Virus record (IMG/VR): IMGVR_UViG_3300036770_002165
Span: 1 to 64,000 of that record
Source of the DNA: a virus
Reading direction: 5' to 3' (one strand)
Length of the DNA: 64,000 nucleotides
Part shown: piece after piece, positions 48,962 through 55,784 of the stretch
Numbering within the stretch: position 1 is the first letter of the stretch
How the letters are laid out: each line of letters starts with the position of its first letter
The notes under the pieces: model-generated
Database searches by the model: none
Seen by the model: the letters and a program-made list of their open reading frames with translations, nothing else
Told to the model about the DNA's origin: nothing
Position numbers and translations under genes: made by a program

Positions 48962-49573
48962 TTACGGGTGGCGTTGAATTGTGGTGTACTTGTTACATGG
49001 GGTAGCCCATGGCCCACGCCAGCCACAGCCGTGCTTTTCTTCGCCGTACAACCAGATGGCTAGGCCAGCCCGGAGGTTGATCTCTGGATTGTAAAGGTCA
49101 TCACAGGTGGTAAGGATGCCACGGTCCTGCAACCAACCAGCCTTTGACCATTGTGAGGGCCTGCACCAGTAGCCGTTGATCTGCATCAGGCCGCGAGAGC
49201 CGGACATAGGGTCGGTCTTGTTGTGGCTACCGATGTTGCACCGACTCTCTCGGTACAAAACGTATGAAAGAGTCGGCCACTCCTCTGCTGGCCACCCAAC
49301 TAGAAGGGCCAACTCGCGCCACTCGCCACACTTACCGTAGGTATCCCTGGCGATTTGCTTGAAGTCAACCCCGGACAGATCGGGGAATGTGGTTGTGGTT
49401 GTAGGTGCTGGGGTTGCTGGTGGTTGTGTTGTAGGTGCCGCCGTGGTGGTAACCACAGTAGTCGTTGTCGACTCGGGGGCCGCTGCTGGTGTTCCTACTT
49501 GCCCTGCGCAGAAGGTGATCACGAGACTTGCGATTGCTACACCTACTGCTCTGGGGATGGTGAGGATACTCAA
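48962..49573 (-). CDS. Secreted lytic transglycosylase
   Basis: 203 aa. N-terminal hydrophobic signal (RAVGVAIASLVITFCAGQVG), a Thr/Pro linker, then an SLT-like domain: LSYVLYRESRCN with catalytic Glu, GSRGLMQINGYW, and NPEINLRAGLAIWLYGEEKH. It should cleave the glycan strand of peptidoglycan outside the membrane. Being exported and far from the M15 endolysin, it may act in entry, in wall remodelling or as a superinfection factor. Confidence 0.86.
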   Translation of the reverse strand: MSILTIPRAVGVAIASLVITFCAGQVGTPAAAPESTTTTVVTTTAAPTTQPPATPAPTTTTTFPDLSGVDFKQIARDTYGKCGEWRELALLVGWPAEEWPTLSYVLYRESRCNIGSHNKTDPMSGSRGLMQINGYWCRPSQWSKAGWLQDRGILTTCDDLYNPEINLRAGLAIWLYGEEKHGCGWRGPWATPCNKYTTIQRHP

Positions 49574-49603
49574 TAGTCTGCTCCTTGATAGGCGGATAAA
49601 GCA

Positions 49604-49630
49604 AACGCCCTACTTTGGACGTAGGGCGTT
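49604..49630 (-). terminator. Rho-independent terminator
   Basis: Perfect 10-pair stem AACGCCCTAC/GTAGGGCGTT with a 7-nt loop, followed on the minus strand by TGCTTTATCC. It lies between the second WhiB gene and the transglycosylase, ending the upstream leftward transcript. Confidence 0.72.
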
Positions 49631-49668
49631 GACTCAATGTTACCATCTGGTTACGAAAAGTTCCTACA

Positions 49669-50043
49669 TCATCCACCAATTAGGGTAAAGAGCAGGGCTT
49701 TTACGTCGAACTCGACGCCTTGAGCCGGGAGTAGAGACAGGTCCGCGCGATTCGGGATGCGTACGTTGGCCTCTCGGCACGGGGCACACCGGCAACCTTT
49801 TCGGTATGCCTCAACAGTACCGCACTGAAGCTTTACTGTTCCGCGACGTTCTTGCGGGGTCAACCCACCCCACATACCCCAGGTTTCCGACTTACCTGCC
49901 TCAAGACATTGCGCCCATACCGGACAGCGGTGGCACGCCAGCTTGGCAATGGTGTAGTACTCGTTGGGTGAGGACGACTCAAGGGGGGGATACCACAGGT
50001 CGGCGTTCTTGTGCCGACAGAGCGCGTCCCGCATCCACTCCAT
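49669..50043 (-). CDS. WhiB-family regulator with extra Cys-rich tail
   Basis: 124 aa. WhiB core: MRDALCRHKNADLWYP, CHRCPVWAQC and TWGMWGGLTPQERR. The C-terminal extension CGTVEAYRKGCRCAPCREAN has four more Cys, resembling a zinc knuckle often found in phage WhiB proteins. Likely binds host sigma factor region 4. Overlaps the Nmad1-like gene by one base. Confidence 0.88.
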   Translation of the reverse strand: MEWMRDALCRHKNADLWYPPLESSSPNEYYTIAKLACHRCPVWAQCLEAGKSETWGMWGGLTPQERRGTVKLQCGTVEAYRKGCRCAPCREANVRIPNRADLSLLPAQGVEFDVKALLFTLIGG

Positions 50044-50465
50044 TACGAGTTGAGTGGACGTTCCTCTAGTATTACTTCATCAAACAGGCGCTCGTTTGAG
50101 AGTAGGTGCCGTGGGTGTGGTGAGGCGCTGCGACGAAACAGGCACACTGCGATAATCGCATACGTGGCGATGTCAAGGAGGCTGTCCTCGATCCCCTCGT
50201 TCTTGAGGGTAGATCCCTTAGCAGCCGATTGTAATCTGGCCACCTTGTCGCTTACCCGCATCATTGCCCCAACCCATGGCTCGATACCCCAATTAGCGGA
50301 TGCGCTTACGTTTGCAAAGAAGTCCTCGTCGGTGCCGTAGTCCGCACCCTTGCGGCGGTGCATCTCAAGAACCTCTTCAACGACTGTTTCAAACTCTGGG
50401 CTACCGTTGGTGATCGCTGGTTCTAGGGCCCGAATCATGGCTTGCCTCATTTCTTGAAAGTCCAT
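50043..50465 (-). CDS. Nucleotide-modification-associated (Nmad1/DUF1599-like) protein
   Basis: 140 aa. The core HRRKGADYGTDEDFFANVSA, MMRVSDKVARLQ and GIEDSLLDIATYAII is the pattern of phage Nmad1/DUF1599 proteins, helical relatives of MazG-type nucleotide hydrolases. May act on modified nucleotides. Confidence 0.78.
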   Translation of the reverse strand: MDFQEMRQAMIRALEPAITNGSPEFETVVEEVLEMHRRKGADYGTDEDFFANVSASANWGIEPWVGAMMRVSDKVARLQSAAKGSTLKNEGIEDSLLDIATYAIIAVCLFRRSASPHPRHLLSNERLFDEVILEERPLNS

Positions 50466-50782
50466 CAGTGTGTGTGGGCGTGTGTCGGGCCGTTATGGAG
50501 ATAGGCGTGTACAGCGTTACGTACCCATTCCTGAAGGAACGAGGAGTTGATCATCGGTAGGATCTCGTGTGTTAGATCTACAACTTCATTGCCGACAGTG
50601 AGTGTAACTTGTGTTAGTTCTCTGTACCGACGAAACTCAGCTGCCTGAGCAGCGATGAACTCTGAGGCATCACGGAGGATGTCCGCGATGTCCTGTACGG
50701 TGTAACTCGTCATATCCGAGATCAGGTCATCAGCCGTCTCGGCAAGAGACTTAGCGTATTGGTATGCGTCAATGGGTTCCAT
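50465..50782 (-). CDS. Small helical protein (105 aa)
   Basis: 105 aa, alpha-helical (YAKSLAETADDLISDMTSYT), with a central QVTLTVGNEVVDLTHEI stretch and a His-rich end (PTHAHTH). One-base overlap with the Nmad1-like gene. Unknown. Confidence 0.6.
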   Translation of the reverse strand: MEPIDAYQYAKSLAETADDLISDMTSYTVQDIADILRDASEFIAAQAAEFRRYRELTQVTLTVGNEVVDLTHEILPMINSSFLQEWVRNAVHAYLHNGPTHAHTH

Positions 50783-50817
50783 GTATGCTCCTTGTTAGGC
50801 CCGTGATACTACAGGTT

Positions 50818-52254
50818 CTACTGCTGCTCGTCAATGTTTATTACGTTGGCTATGAAGTTATCTGTACGAGAGGCATCTAACCCGCCTCCCGGTAACTGCC
50901 TGGATATCTCCCCGGCCTTTTGGCCAAAGAGCCTAGAAAGTACACCGGCACTACCGCGGGCCTCGACCTCAATACGCATCATGTCGCGGGTGTCAGAGAT
51001 ATTCTTAAACTTGTCAACCAAGGCAAAGAGGCGATCCATCTCTGATGAAAGGGCTGGGTCAAGACCTTGTCCCTCAAGTTCCTCAGCAAACCGAGCAAAC
51101 AAAACTCGGCTTGCCTGCATCTCAATTAACGCCTGCAGCATGGCGGTCAGCTGGTCCTTGGTGCGTATCTCCACAGGCAACTTGTAACCACAATCAGAAT
51201 GTTCGCGGAATGCAGGACAACGAGATGCTAGATAGCAACTATCACACTGGCGTAGAGGACCCGATTGATACCTGATTACGGGGGTCTCTTGGGGGTCCAC
51301 TTCAATGTATTCACCCTGGTCATAGTCGGTTTGAGTACCAACCGAGACTATGTTCTCTATACCGATTACCGGTAGTAATACGCGTTCCCCCTCGTGCCGC
51401 CTTTCTAGGGGCGCGGTAGTAATAGGTGATGCTTTGGGAACCAGTTTAGGTGGGGTATGGGTTTCAGGGGTCATAGTAACTATTTCCCCTGTTTCGTTGT
51501 TTACGAACTCTTCTTCGTCGTCATCAACCTGGGGGTCATAGGCCCTAATTGTGGACTCTTCCCACGCCAACCACGAGCGGATGGCAAGTGTACCCATTGC
51601 ACTAACATCGTCTTCCATAACAGCGTCGTAGTCGACTCCGAGACGGATGATGTCTGGGCGGTGCTTCTTGCGAGACGACTCTTTCTGCTGGGCCGGGTAC
51701 CGCCGTAGCCCGTGCCCATCCCATACCTGGGTTTCCCCGTAGCGAATAACGGAAGTCCAGGAGCCGACGACTACCGCTGACCAAGGTAGGGATTCGATAA
51801 CGTCTGGCTTACTTGTTAAACCAATTAAGGAGGCTCCCCACCGCTGCGAGAGGGAGCGGATGCGCGGGGCGGTCTTAGCGTTGATTGCTTTGTCGGATAT
51901 GGCGGCTCGCCCGTATCGTTGGCATAACCACGCTAGACGCTCTAGGTCGTCCCCGTCAGACCACAGGGGTATGTATTTATCGCCCATCCAGTCACCGTCA
52001 TAGCCAGGACGACCTATGACGAAAGAGAGATCATCGATGTGTTCCCGAACGAAGTCCGTATACCGGTTCTCATCCTCATCACCTTCTGAGGTGTACAACA
52101 GAACCTCAGCACCATTGAACACGGTAGGGACGTGGAACTCCTTCACCTTGGGGATAGGCAAGTGGGTAAGGTTGACCGCCATGCTTTGTACGCCGTTAGC
52201 GATAAGCATGTTTCTGTGGGCACCCTTTTCAGCTCCGCCCAGGAATACCTTCAT
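50818..52254 (-). CDS. Unknown large protein with Cys cluster (478 aa)
   Basis: 478 aa from ATG 52254 (GGAGGG upstream, ATGA overlap). N-terminus MKVFLGGAEKGAHRNMLIAN, alpha/beta, then residues about 330-375 with CDSCYLASRCPAFREHSDCG, four Cys that could hold a metal or iron-sulfur cluster, then a helical C-terminus. It forms an overlapping trio with the next two genes. No family recognised. Confidence 0.68.
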   Translation of the reverse strand: MKVFLGGAEKGAHRNMLIANGVQSMAVNLTHLPIPKVKEFHVPTVFNGAEVLLYTSEGDEDENRYTDFVREHIDDLSFVIGRPGYDGDWMGDKYIPLWSDGDDLERLAWLCQRYGRAAISDKAINAKTAPRIRSLSQRWGASLIGLTSKPDVIESLPWSAVVVGSWTSVIRYGETQVWDGHGLRRYPAQQKESSRKKHRPDIIRLGVDYDAVMEDDVSAMGTLAIRSWLAWEESTIRAYDPQVDDDEEEFVNNETGEIVTMTPETHTPPKLVPKASPITTAPLERRHEGERVLLPVIGIENIVSVGTQTDYDQGEYIEVDPQETPVIRYQSGPLRQCDSCYLASRCPAFREHSDCGYKLPVEIRTKDQLTAMLQALIEMQASRVLFARFAEELEGQGLDPALSSEMDRLFALVDKFKNISDTRDMMRIEVEARGSAGVLSRLFGQKAGEISRQLPGGGLDASRTDNFIANVINIDEQQ

Positions 52255-52724
52255 ACATCCCTCCACGAGCGCTCAGCAGCCTTCAGGGCCTGTGTGTCAA
52301 TTTCATCTACAAGTGAGCCCCACTCCCTGATCTTCCTACCCGTATCCCATTCGGGGCGAACGATATATGGTACGGCTGCTACCAATGTGGGGATGCCCAG
52401 CTTGATGGTCTCGGCGCATGTCCTGGCGTCGTTGTCTATGTACCAGTTAATCTTGCCCGCGGCTGACCCAATGCGGTGTACTTTTTCCGCTTTGAGAACT
52501 GGGTCTTCCTCGTCTAAAAAGTCAAGCATTGATGCCTTGAACTGTTCCCGTTTAAGCCAGTCCATAAATTGCGAGCGGTCATATACCTCGTCGCATACAA
52601 CAATTATACGGCCCATGTACTTATCAAACATGGCACCCCACAGGGCTCTGCCGTCTGAGTCGGGTTGCCGTAGCGACAGGTTCTCAGCTGGCCTTGCCAG
52701 GACAGCAAAGTTAAAGACGATCAC
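52251..52724 (-). CDS. Unknown protein, HAD-like in part (157 aa)
   Basis: 157 aa. GRIIVVCDEVYDRSQFMDWL and NWYIDNDARTCAETIKLGIP resemble the Asp motifs of HAD-fold phosphatases, but the first motif is not canonical. Overlaps both neighbours by four bases, so the trio is co-translated. Function tentative. Confidence 0.6.
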   Translation of the reverse strand: MIVFNFAVLARPAENLSLRQPDSDGRALWGAMFDKYMGRIIVVCDEVYDRSQFMDWLKREQFKASMLDFLDEEDPVLKAEKVHRIGSAAGKINWYIDNDARTCAETIKLGIPTLVAAVPYIVRPEWDTGRKIREWGSLVDEIDTQALKAAERSWRDV

Positions 52725-53179
52725 CCGTCGTACATCCCCTTAGCCTTACGTACCTTATGAATAACGTAAGCGGATGCTGGGCAGTAATGGCATAGGTATT
52801 GGAGGTTCTCCTTAGGCACACCGATAGTGCGGCCAATCACCTTAGACCCATCCTCATAATCTGGACACATTCCAGATGGCCGGTTATGCTTGTTGAAGCA
52901 CTTAAGGGCTTCAACCTTGAGGTCATCGCGTACTTCTCGTACTTCCCACTCGTTCTTGAGGAGCTCTTTTTGGATCTGAGTTTCATTGCCCAGCTTTTCC
53001 CAGGTCTTCTCGTCTACCCGGAAGATAAGGGATAGGTGGGAGTCAGGGTTCTGATCCGATGCCTGGCCGAGGTGGCGTTTGATTAGTTCCTGGAGCTCCA
53101 TGTCGTAGTCAGGAGGGCCGTCATAGTCGTGCATCTTATACATGGTGCCGCAAGAACGGCAGGCCAGAAGCCTGGGCAT
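52721..53179 (-). CDS. Unknown zinc-knuckle protein (152 aa)
   Basis: 152 aa. Cys at ACRSCGTM near the N-terminus and LCHYCPASA near the C-terminus, which could together bind one metal; a helical middle (QIQKELLKNEWEVREVRDDL) links them. First of the overlapping trio. No family recognised. Confidence 0.63.
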   Translation of the reverse strand: MPRLLACRSCGTMYKMHDYDGPPDYDMELQELIKRHLGQASDQNPDSHLSLIFRVDEKTWEKLGNETQIQKELLKNEWEVREVRDDLKVEALKCFNKHNRPSGMCPDYEDGSKVIGRTIGVPKENLQYLCHYCPASAYVIHKVRKAKGMYDG

Positions 53180-53203
53180 ATTGTGCTCCTAATTAGCGAT
53201 TAA

Positions 53204-53428
53204 TCAGTCTTCAGCGTAGCCTGATTCGTACTCGTGGTCAAGTACCTTAGGTGTAACACCCTTCATCATATCAGTTACGTTGTATTGTGCCTGTAGTAAT
53301 CCGGACCGCACGTTGGCGTGTGACTCGTCGACTTCACCACCGCGGTCTGGAGTGAGGTTCTTCAGACGCCCATCATTTGTGCCGAGGTGGAGGTCGTTGT
53401 TCATCGAGCGGGAGTCGTTGATAGCCAT
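53204..53428 (-). CDS. Small disordered protein (74 aa)
   Basis: 74 aa, polar, starts MAINDSRSMNNDLHLGTNDG; little secondary structure predicted. 16 bases separate it from the Gly-rich gene upstream. Unknown; may belong with the virion-like disordered group. Confidence 0.6.
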   Translation of the reverse strand: MAINDSRSMNNDLHLGTNDGRLKNLTPDRGGEVDESHANVRSGLLQAQYNVTDMMKGVTPKVLDHEYESGYAED

Positions 53429-53444
53429 AGCGGGTCCTTATCTG

Positions 53445-54395
53445 TCAGAGCTTCTTGCCGAAACCGCGGTTACCTTTACCGCGGCCACGGTTGCGTGGTT
53501 GGTTGGGGCGCTGTGAAGCGCCTGCTGCTCCGGTTCGTCGCTGTGTGGTGGTCTGCTGTCCTGCTGCCATGTTTGATGCTCCCTGTTGGTGTTGTGAGAA
53601 GGTTGGGGAATCCCAAATGTCACCGGAACCCCAAATGTCATCAGATCCTACACTATAGGTGGACGCGCCGCTAGTGGATTGCGTTACTGGTGTTCCCCAA
53701 ATGTCATCCGTGGGACCACCAGTTGTAGCGCTCTGTGTCATCGGGAATGACCCGAGAAGGTTAACTTCTCTATTGGCCGTGGGCCTACGCAGTGGCGATT
53801 TAGCCCCTGGTTGCATAGGGCCTTGCTGCATACCTGTCTGCAGGGATTCTGCAGTTCCCATAGTGCGCCCAGCAAACTCCCCCAGACGAGCAGACTTTGC
53901 AGCTGCGGCTTGCTTGTCTGCACGTGCCTGCTGACGAGAACGGATGTTCTGTATACGCTCTGCTCGCTGTTGCTTTCCACGGTAATTTTGGTAAATGGGT
54001 GTGCCACCAAAACGAAAGTCAAGATCTGGGTCAGCCCCAGGCATACGGTCCATGGCAAAGTTGGCCGCTGTCTTGCCCAACTGTGCAGTCATACCGGCGG
54101 TGTTGGCGAGTGTTCGGTAATTGTACCCACCTGGGTTAGATGGGGTTCCACCACCACCGGGGCCGCTGATTGATACTGATCCTGAGCCAGTGTTATACCC
54201 CCAGTTACCTCCTGGCGCGGAGGAGGGGCTACCGAGTGTCGTGCGGTATCCGGGCTGATCAAGGTAGCTCCAGATGTCGTCCTCACGGCCACCGTAACGC
54301 ATGGCCATAATACGGGAGAAAGTATCGACGTTGCTGGCGTTACCCGCCATCGGGGTAGACGACCATCCTGGATTTTGTGCCTGCATTACCATCAT
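53445..54395 (-). CDS. Disordered Gly/Gln/Ser-rich protein with DDIW repeats
   Basis: 316 aa, low complexity with no membrane segment. The short motif D-D-I-W recurs (DDIWSYL, DDIWGTP, DDIWGSG, with a fourth D-I-W-D), usually with S or G after. The C-terminus is basic (NRGRGKGNRGFGKKL). Composition suits a virion or assembly scaffold with repeated linear docking motifs. No family recognised. Confidence 0.65.
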   Translation of the reverse strand: MMVMQAQNPGWSSTPMAGNASNVDTFSRIMAMRYGGREDDIWSYLDQPGYRTTLGSPSSAPGGNWGYNTGSGSVSISGPGGGGTPSNPGGYNYRTLANTAGMTAQLGKTAANFAMDRMPGADPDLDFRFGGTPIYQNYRGKQQRAERIQNIRSRQQARADKQAAAAKSARLGEFAGRTMGTAESLQTGMQQGPMQPGAKSPLRRPTANREVNLLGSFPMTQSATTGGPTDDIWGTPVTQSTSGASTYSVGSDDIWGSGDIWDSPTFSQHQQGASNMAAGQQTTTQRRTGAAGASQRPNQPRNRGRGKGNRGFGKKL

Positions 54396-54691
54396 GAACT
54401 CCAGAGACTGCTCATTGAATACCGACCAGAACCGGAGAACGAACCGTCCTCAAATGAAGTACGCATTACTGGCATACCGGATACCCAGGACCTATATGAG
54501 GGAGCGCCGTAGCGGCTGGTGTTGAGCACACTAATGATGGTGTGCTCTTGGCGAGCAAAACCAAGACGATCTGGGAAAAGAACCTGGGGTACGACAGGGC
54601 GTGTTTGCCTAATGGTCTCTGGATCGCTGATCGCGGATTCCAGGGCCAGGTCAGTAAGCATCTCCTGCCGTGTAGTCCAAGGCTTAGGCAC
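54392..54691 (-). CDS. Unknown protein (99 aa)
   Basis: 99 aa, starts MPKPWTTRQEMLTDLALESA; beta-rich C-terminal half with Ser/Gly/Tyr. ATGA overlap with the DDIW protein. Unknown. Confidence 0.62.
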   Translation of the reverse strand: MPKPWTTRQEMLTDLALESAISDPETIRQTRPVVPQVLFPDRLGFARQEHTIISVLNTSRYGAPSYRSWVSGMPVMRTSFEDGSFSGSGRYSMSSLWSS

Positions 54692-54693
54692 TA

Positions 54694-54858
54694 TTAGTAC
54701 CCTTGTGAGTTAGCGTTGTCCCCACGACCAGCGCCCATGCCACCACGAATAGTCCCCTTGATCTTTCGCGGCTTAGGTGCAGGTGCAGTAGTTGAATCAA
54801 ACCGCTCGGTTTGATCTCCTTCTGGCATTCCCTGTGGATTATAAGATCCTGATCCCAT
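54694..54858 (-). CDS. Small disordered basic protein (54 aa)
   Basis: 54 aa, starts MGSGSYNPQGMPEGDQTERF and ends GRGDNANSQGY. GAGGTAAGTG precedes the ATG, and the start overlaps the previous stop (TGATG). Belongs to the run of short virion-like proteins 53.2-58.0 kb. Confidence 0.55.
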   Translation of the reverse strand: MGSGSYNPQGMPEGDQTERFDSTTAPAPKPRKIKGTIRGGMGAGRGDNANSQGY

Positions 54859-55022
54859 CACTTACCTCGCTTTTTAATAGCAGCGTTGGCTGCCCTAATT
54901 GCTTTAGCATCGTCTCCTGTAGATTTTAGCACCTTATTTGCTACAGCAGACCACTGCTTCTTCTCAGCATTGGTGTTTACTTTTTTATTCTTTTTAGGTG
55001 CGTCAGATGGTTTCCAGGGCAT
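54858..55022 (-). CDS. Small basic helical protein (54 aa)
   Basis: 54 aa, starts MPWKPSDAPKKNKKVNTNAE, with a helix SAVANKVLKSTGDDAKAIRA. Similar short Lys-rich MPWKPSDA proteins occur in many actinobacteriophages (recalled). Overlaps next gene by one base. Unknown function. Confidence 0.62.
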   Translation of the reverse strand: MPWKPSDAPKKNKKVNTNAEKKQWSAVANKVLKSTGDDAKAIRAANAAIKKRGK

Positions 55023-55023
55023 G

Positions 55024-55533
55024 TCATCTCCACGGTGGTGCTAGGCGCTTTAGCTTGCTGCGGCGCTCCATGTTGACGACTTCCTGCTGGGGCCGAGACA
55101 ACCCACGTGGAATACCGCGGGGGCCGGTCTTACCGTCGTTGGTAAGACGCACAGGCTCCGCCCCAGGTGGGGCGAACTTCTTGCCCTGAGCCTGCAACTG
55201 CAGGCCGGTCAGGGGATTGAACTCCTGTGGCCAGATGTAATCACCCTGGTTGATGCGCTCACCTTTGTGCACGCCACGTGAATACGGTCTGGTGTTGGAA
55301 CGCATTACCGCATTTGTCAACTTATCTTGACGGCGATTAGAGGACATTGTCCCCAAATACCCGTCTGGGTACTGCACATCAGGAGATGCGCCCCAAGCGG
55401 CAAGCTGCTGGTCCTTACCGTTACGGAATACTGGGGCGGGTCCAAGCAGGGGCTGGCTGGTATTGGCATATGGGTCGTAACCCCCACCCCAATCAGTAAA
55501 AGTCTGTTGGTTAGCCACGGCTATTCGCACCAC
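55024..55533 (-). CDS. Unknown virion-like protein (169 aa)
   Basis: 169 aa, Gln/Arg/Pro-rich, mostly disordered, with YDPYANTSQPLLGPAPVFRN near the start. Sits in a cluster of similar proteins. Unknown. Confidence 0.62.
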   Translation of the reverse strand: MVRIAVANQQTFTDWGGGYDPYANTSQPLLGPAPVFRNGKDQQLAAWGASPDVQYPDGYLGTMSSNRRQDKLTNAVMRSNTRPYSRGVHKGERINQGDYIWPQEFNPLTGLQLQAQGKKFAPPGAEPVRLTNDGKTGPRGIPRGLSRPQQEVVNMERRSKLKRLAPPWR

Positions 55534-55639
55534 CCATGCTGTTCAAGATGGAAGCCTGCCCACCTCCTGTGGGGGGAACTGGGCGCGGCTTCTTCTTGAT
55601 CTTGCGCTTCTTAGAATCAGTAGTCTTCTTTGACGCCAA
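55511..55639 (-). CDS. Small Lys-rich protein (42 aa), TTG start
   Basis: 42 aa from TTG 55639, with AAGGAG 9 nt upstream; ATG 55648 would place that site one base away. Reads MASKKTTDSKKRKIKKKPRP, then PPTGGG. The beginning MASKK is shared with the 734-aa protein. Overlaps the next gene by 23 bases and the previous gene by 23 bases. Confidence 0.5.
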   Translation of the reverse strand: MASKKTTDSKKRKIKKKPRPVPPTGGGQASILNSMGGANSRG

Positions 55640-55769
55640 ATCGACCATGCTCCTTGCGTCGTTGTTTGCTTTGATGGACTACTTCTTCTTCGTATAACTC
55701 ATCAAACTGATCTTCATAGTCTGGTGAGTTAGCTAGTTTGTACCAGTCTTTTTGTGAATGTTTTGTCAT
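55617..55769 (-). CDS. Small acidic/basic protein (50 aa)
   Basis: 50 aa, starts MTKHSQKDWYKLANSPDYED. No Shine-Dalgarno is visible and the upstream sequence is A/T-rich, so start usage is uncertain, but the frame is open and phage-like and ends within the next small gene. Moderate support. Confidence 0.45.
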   Translation of the reverse strand: MTKHSQKDWYKLANSPDYEDQFDELYEEEVVHQSKQRRKEHGRFGVKEDY

Positions 55770-55784
55770 ATAGATAATAAATAT

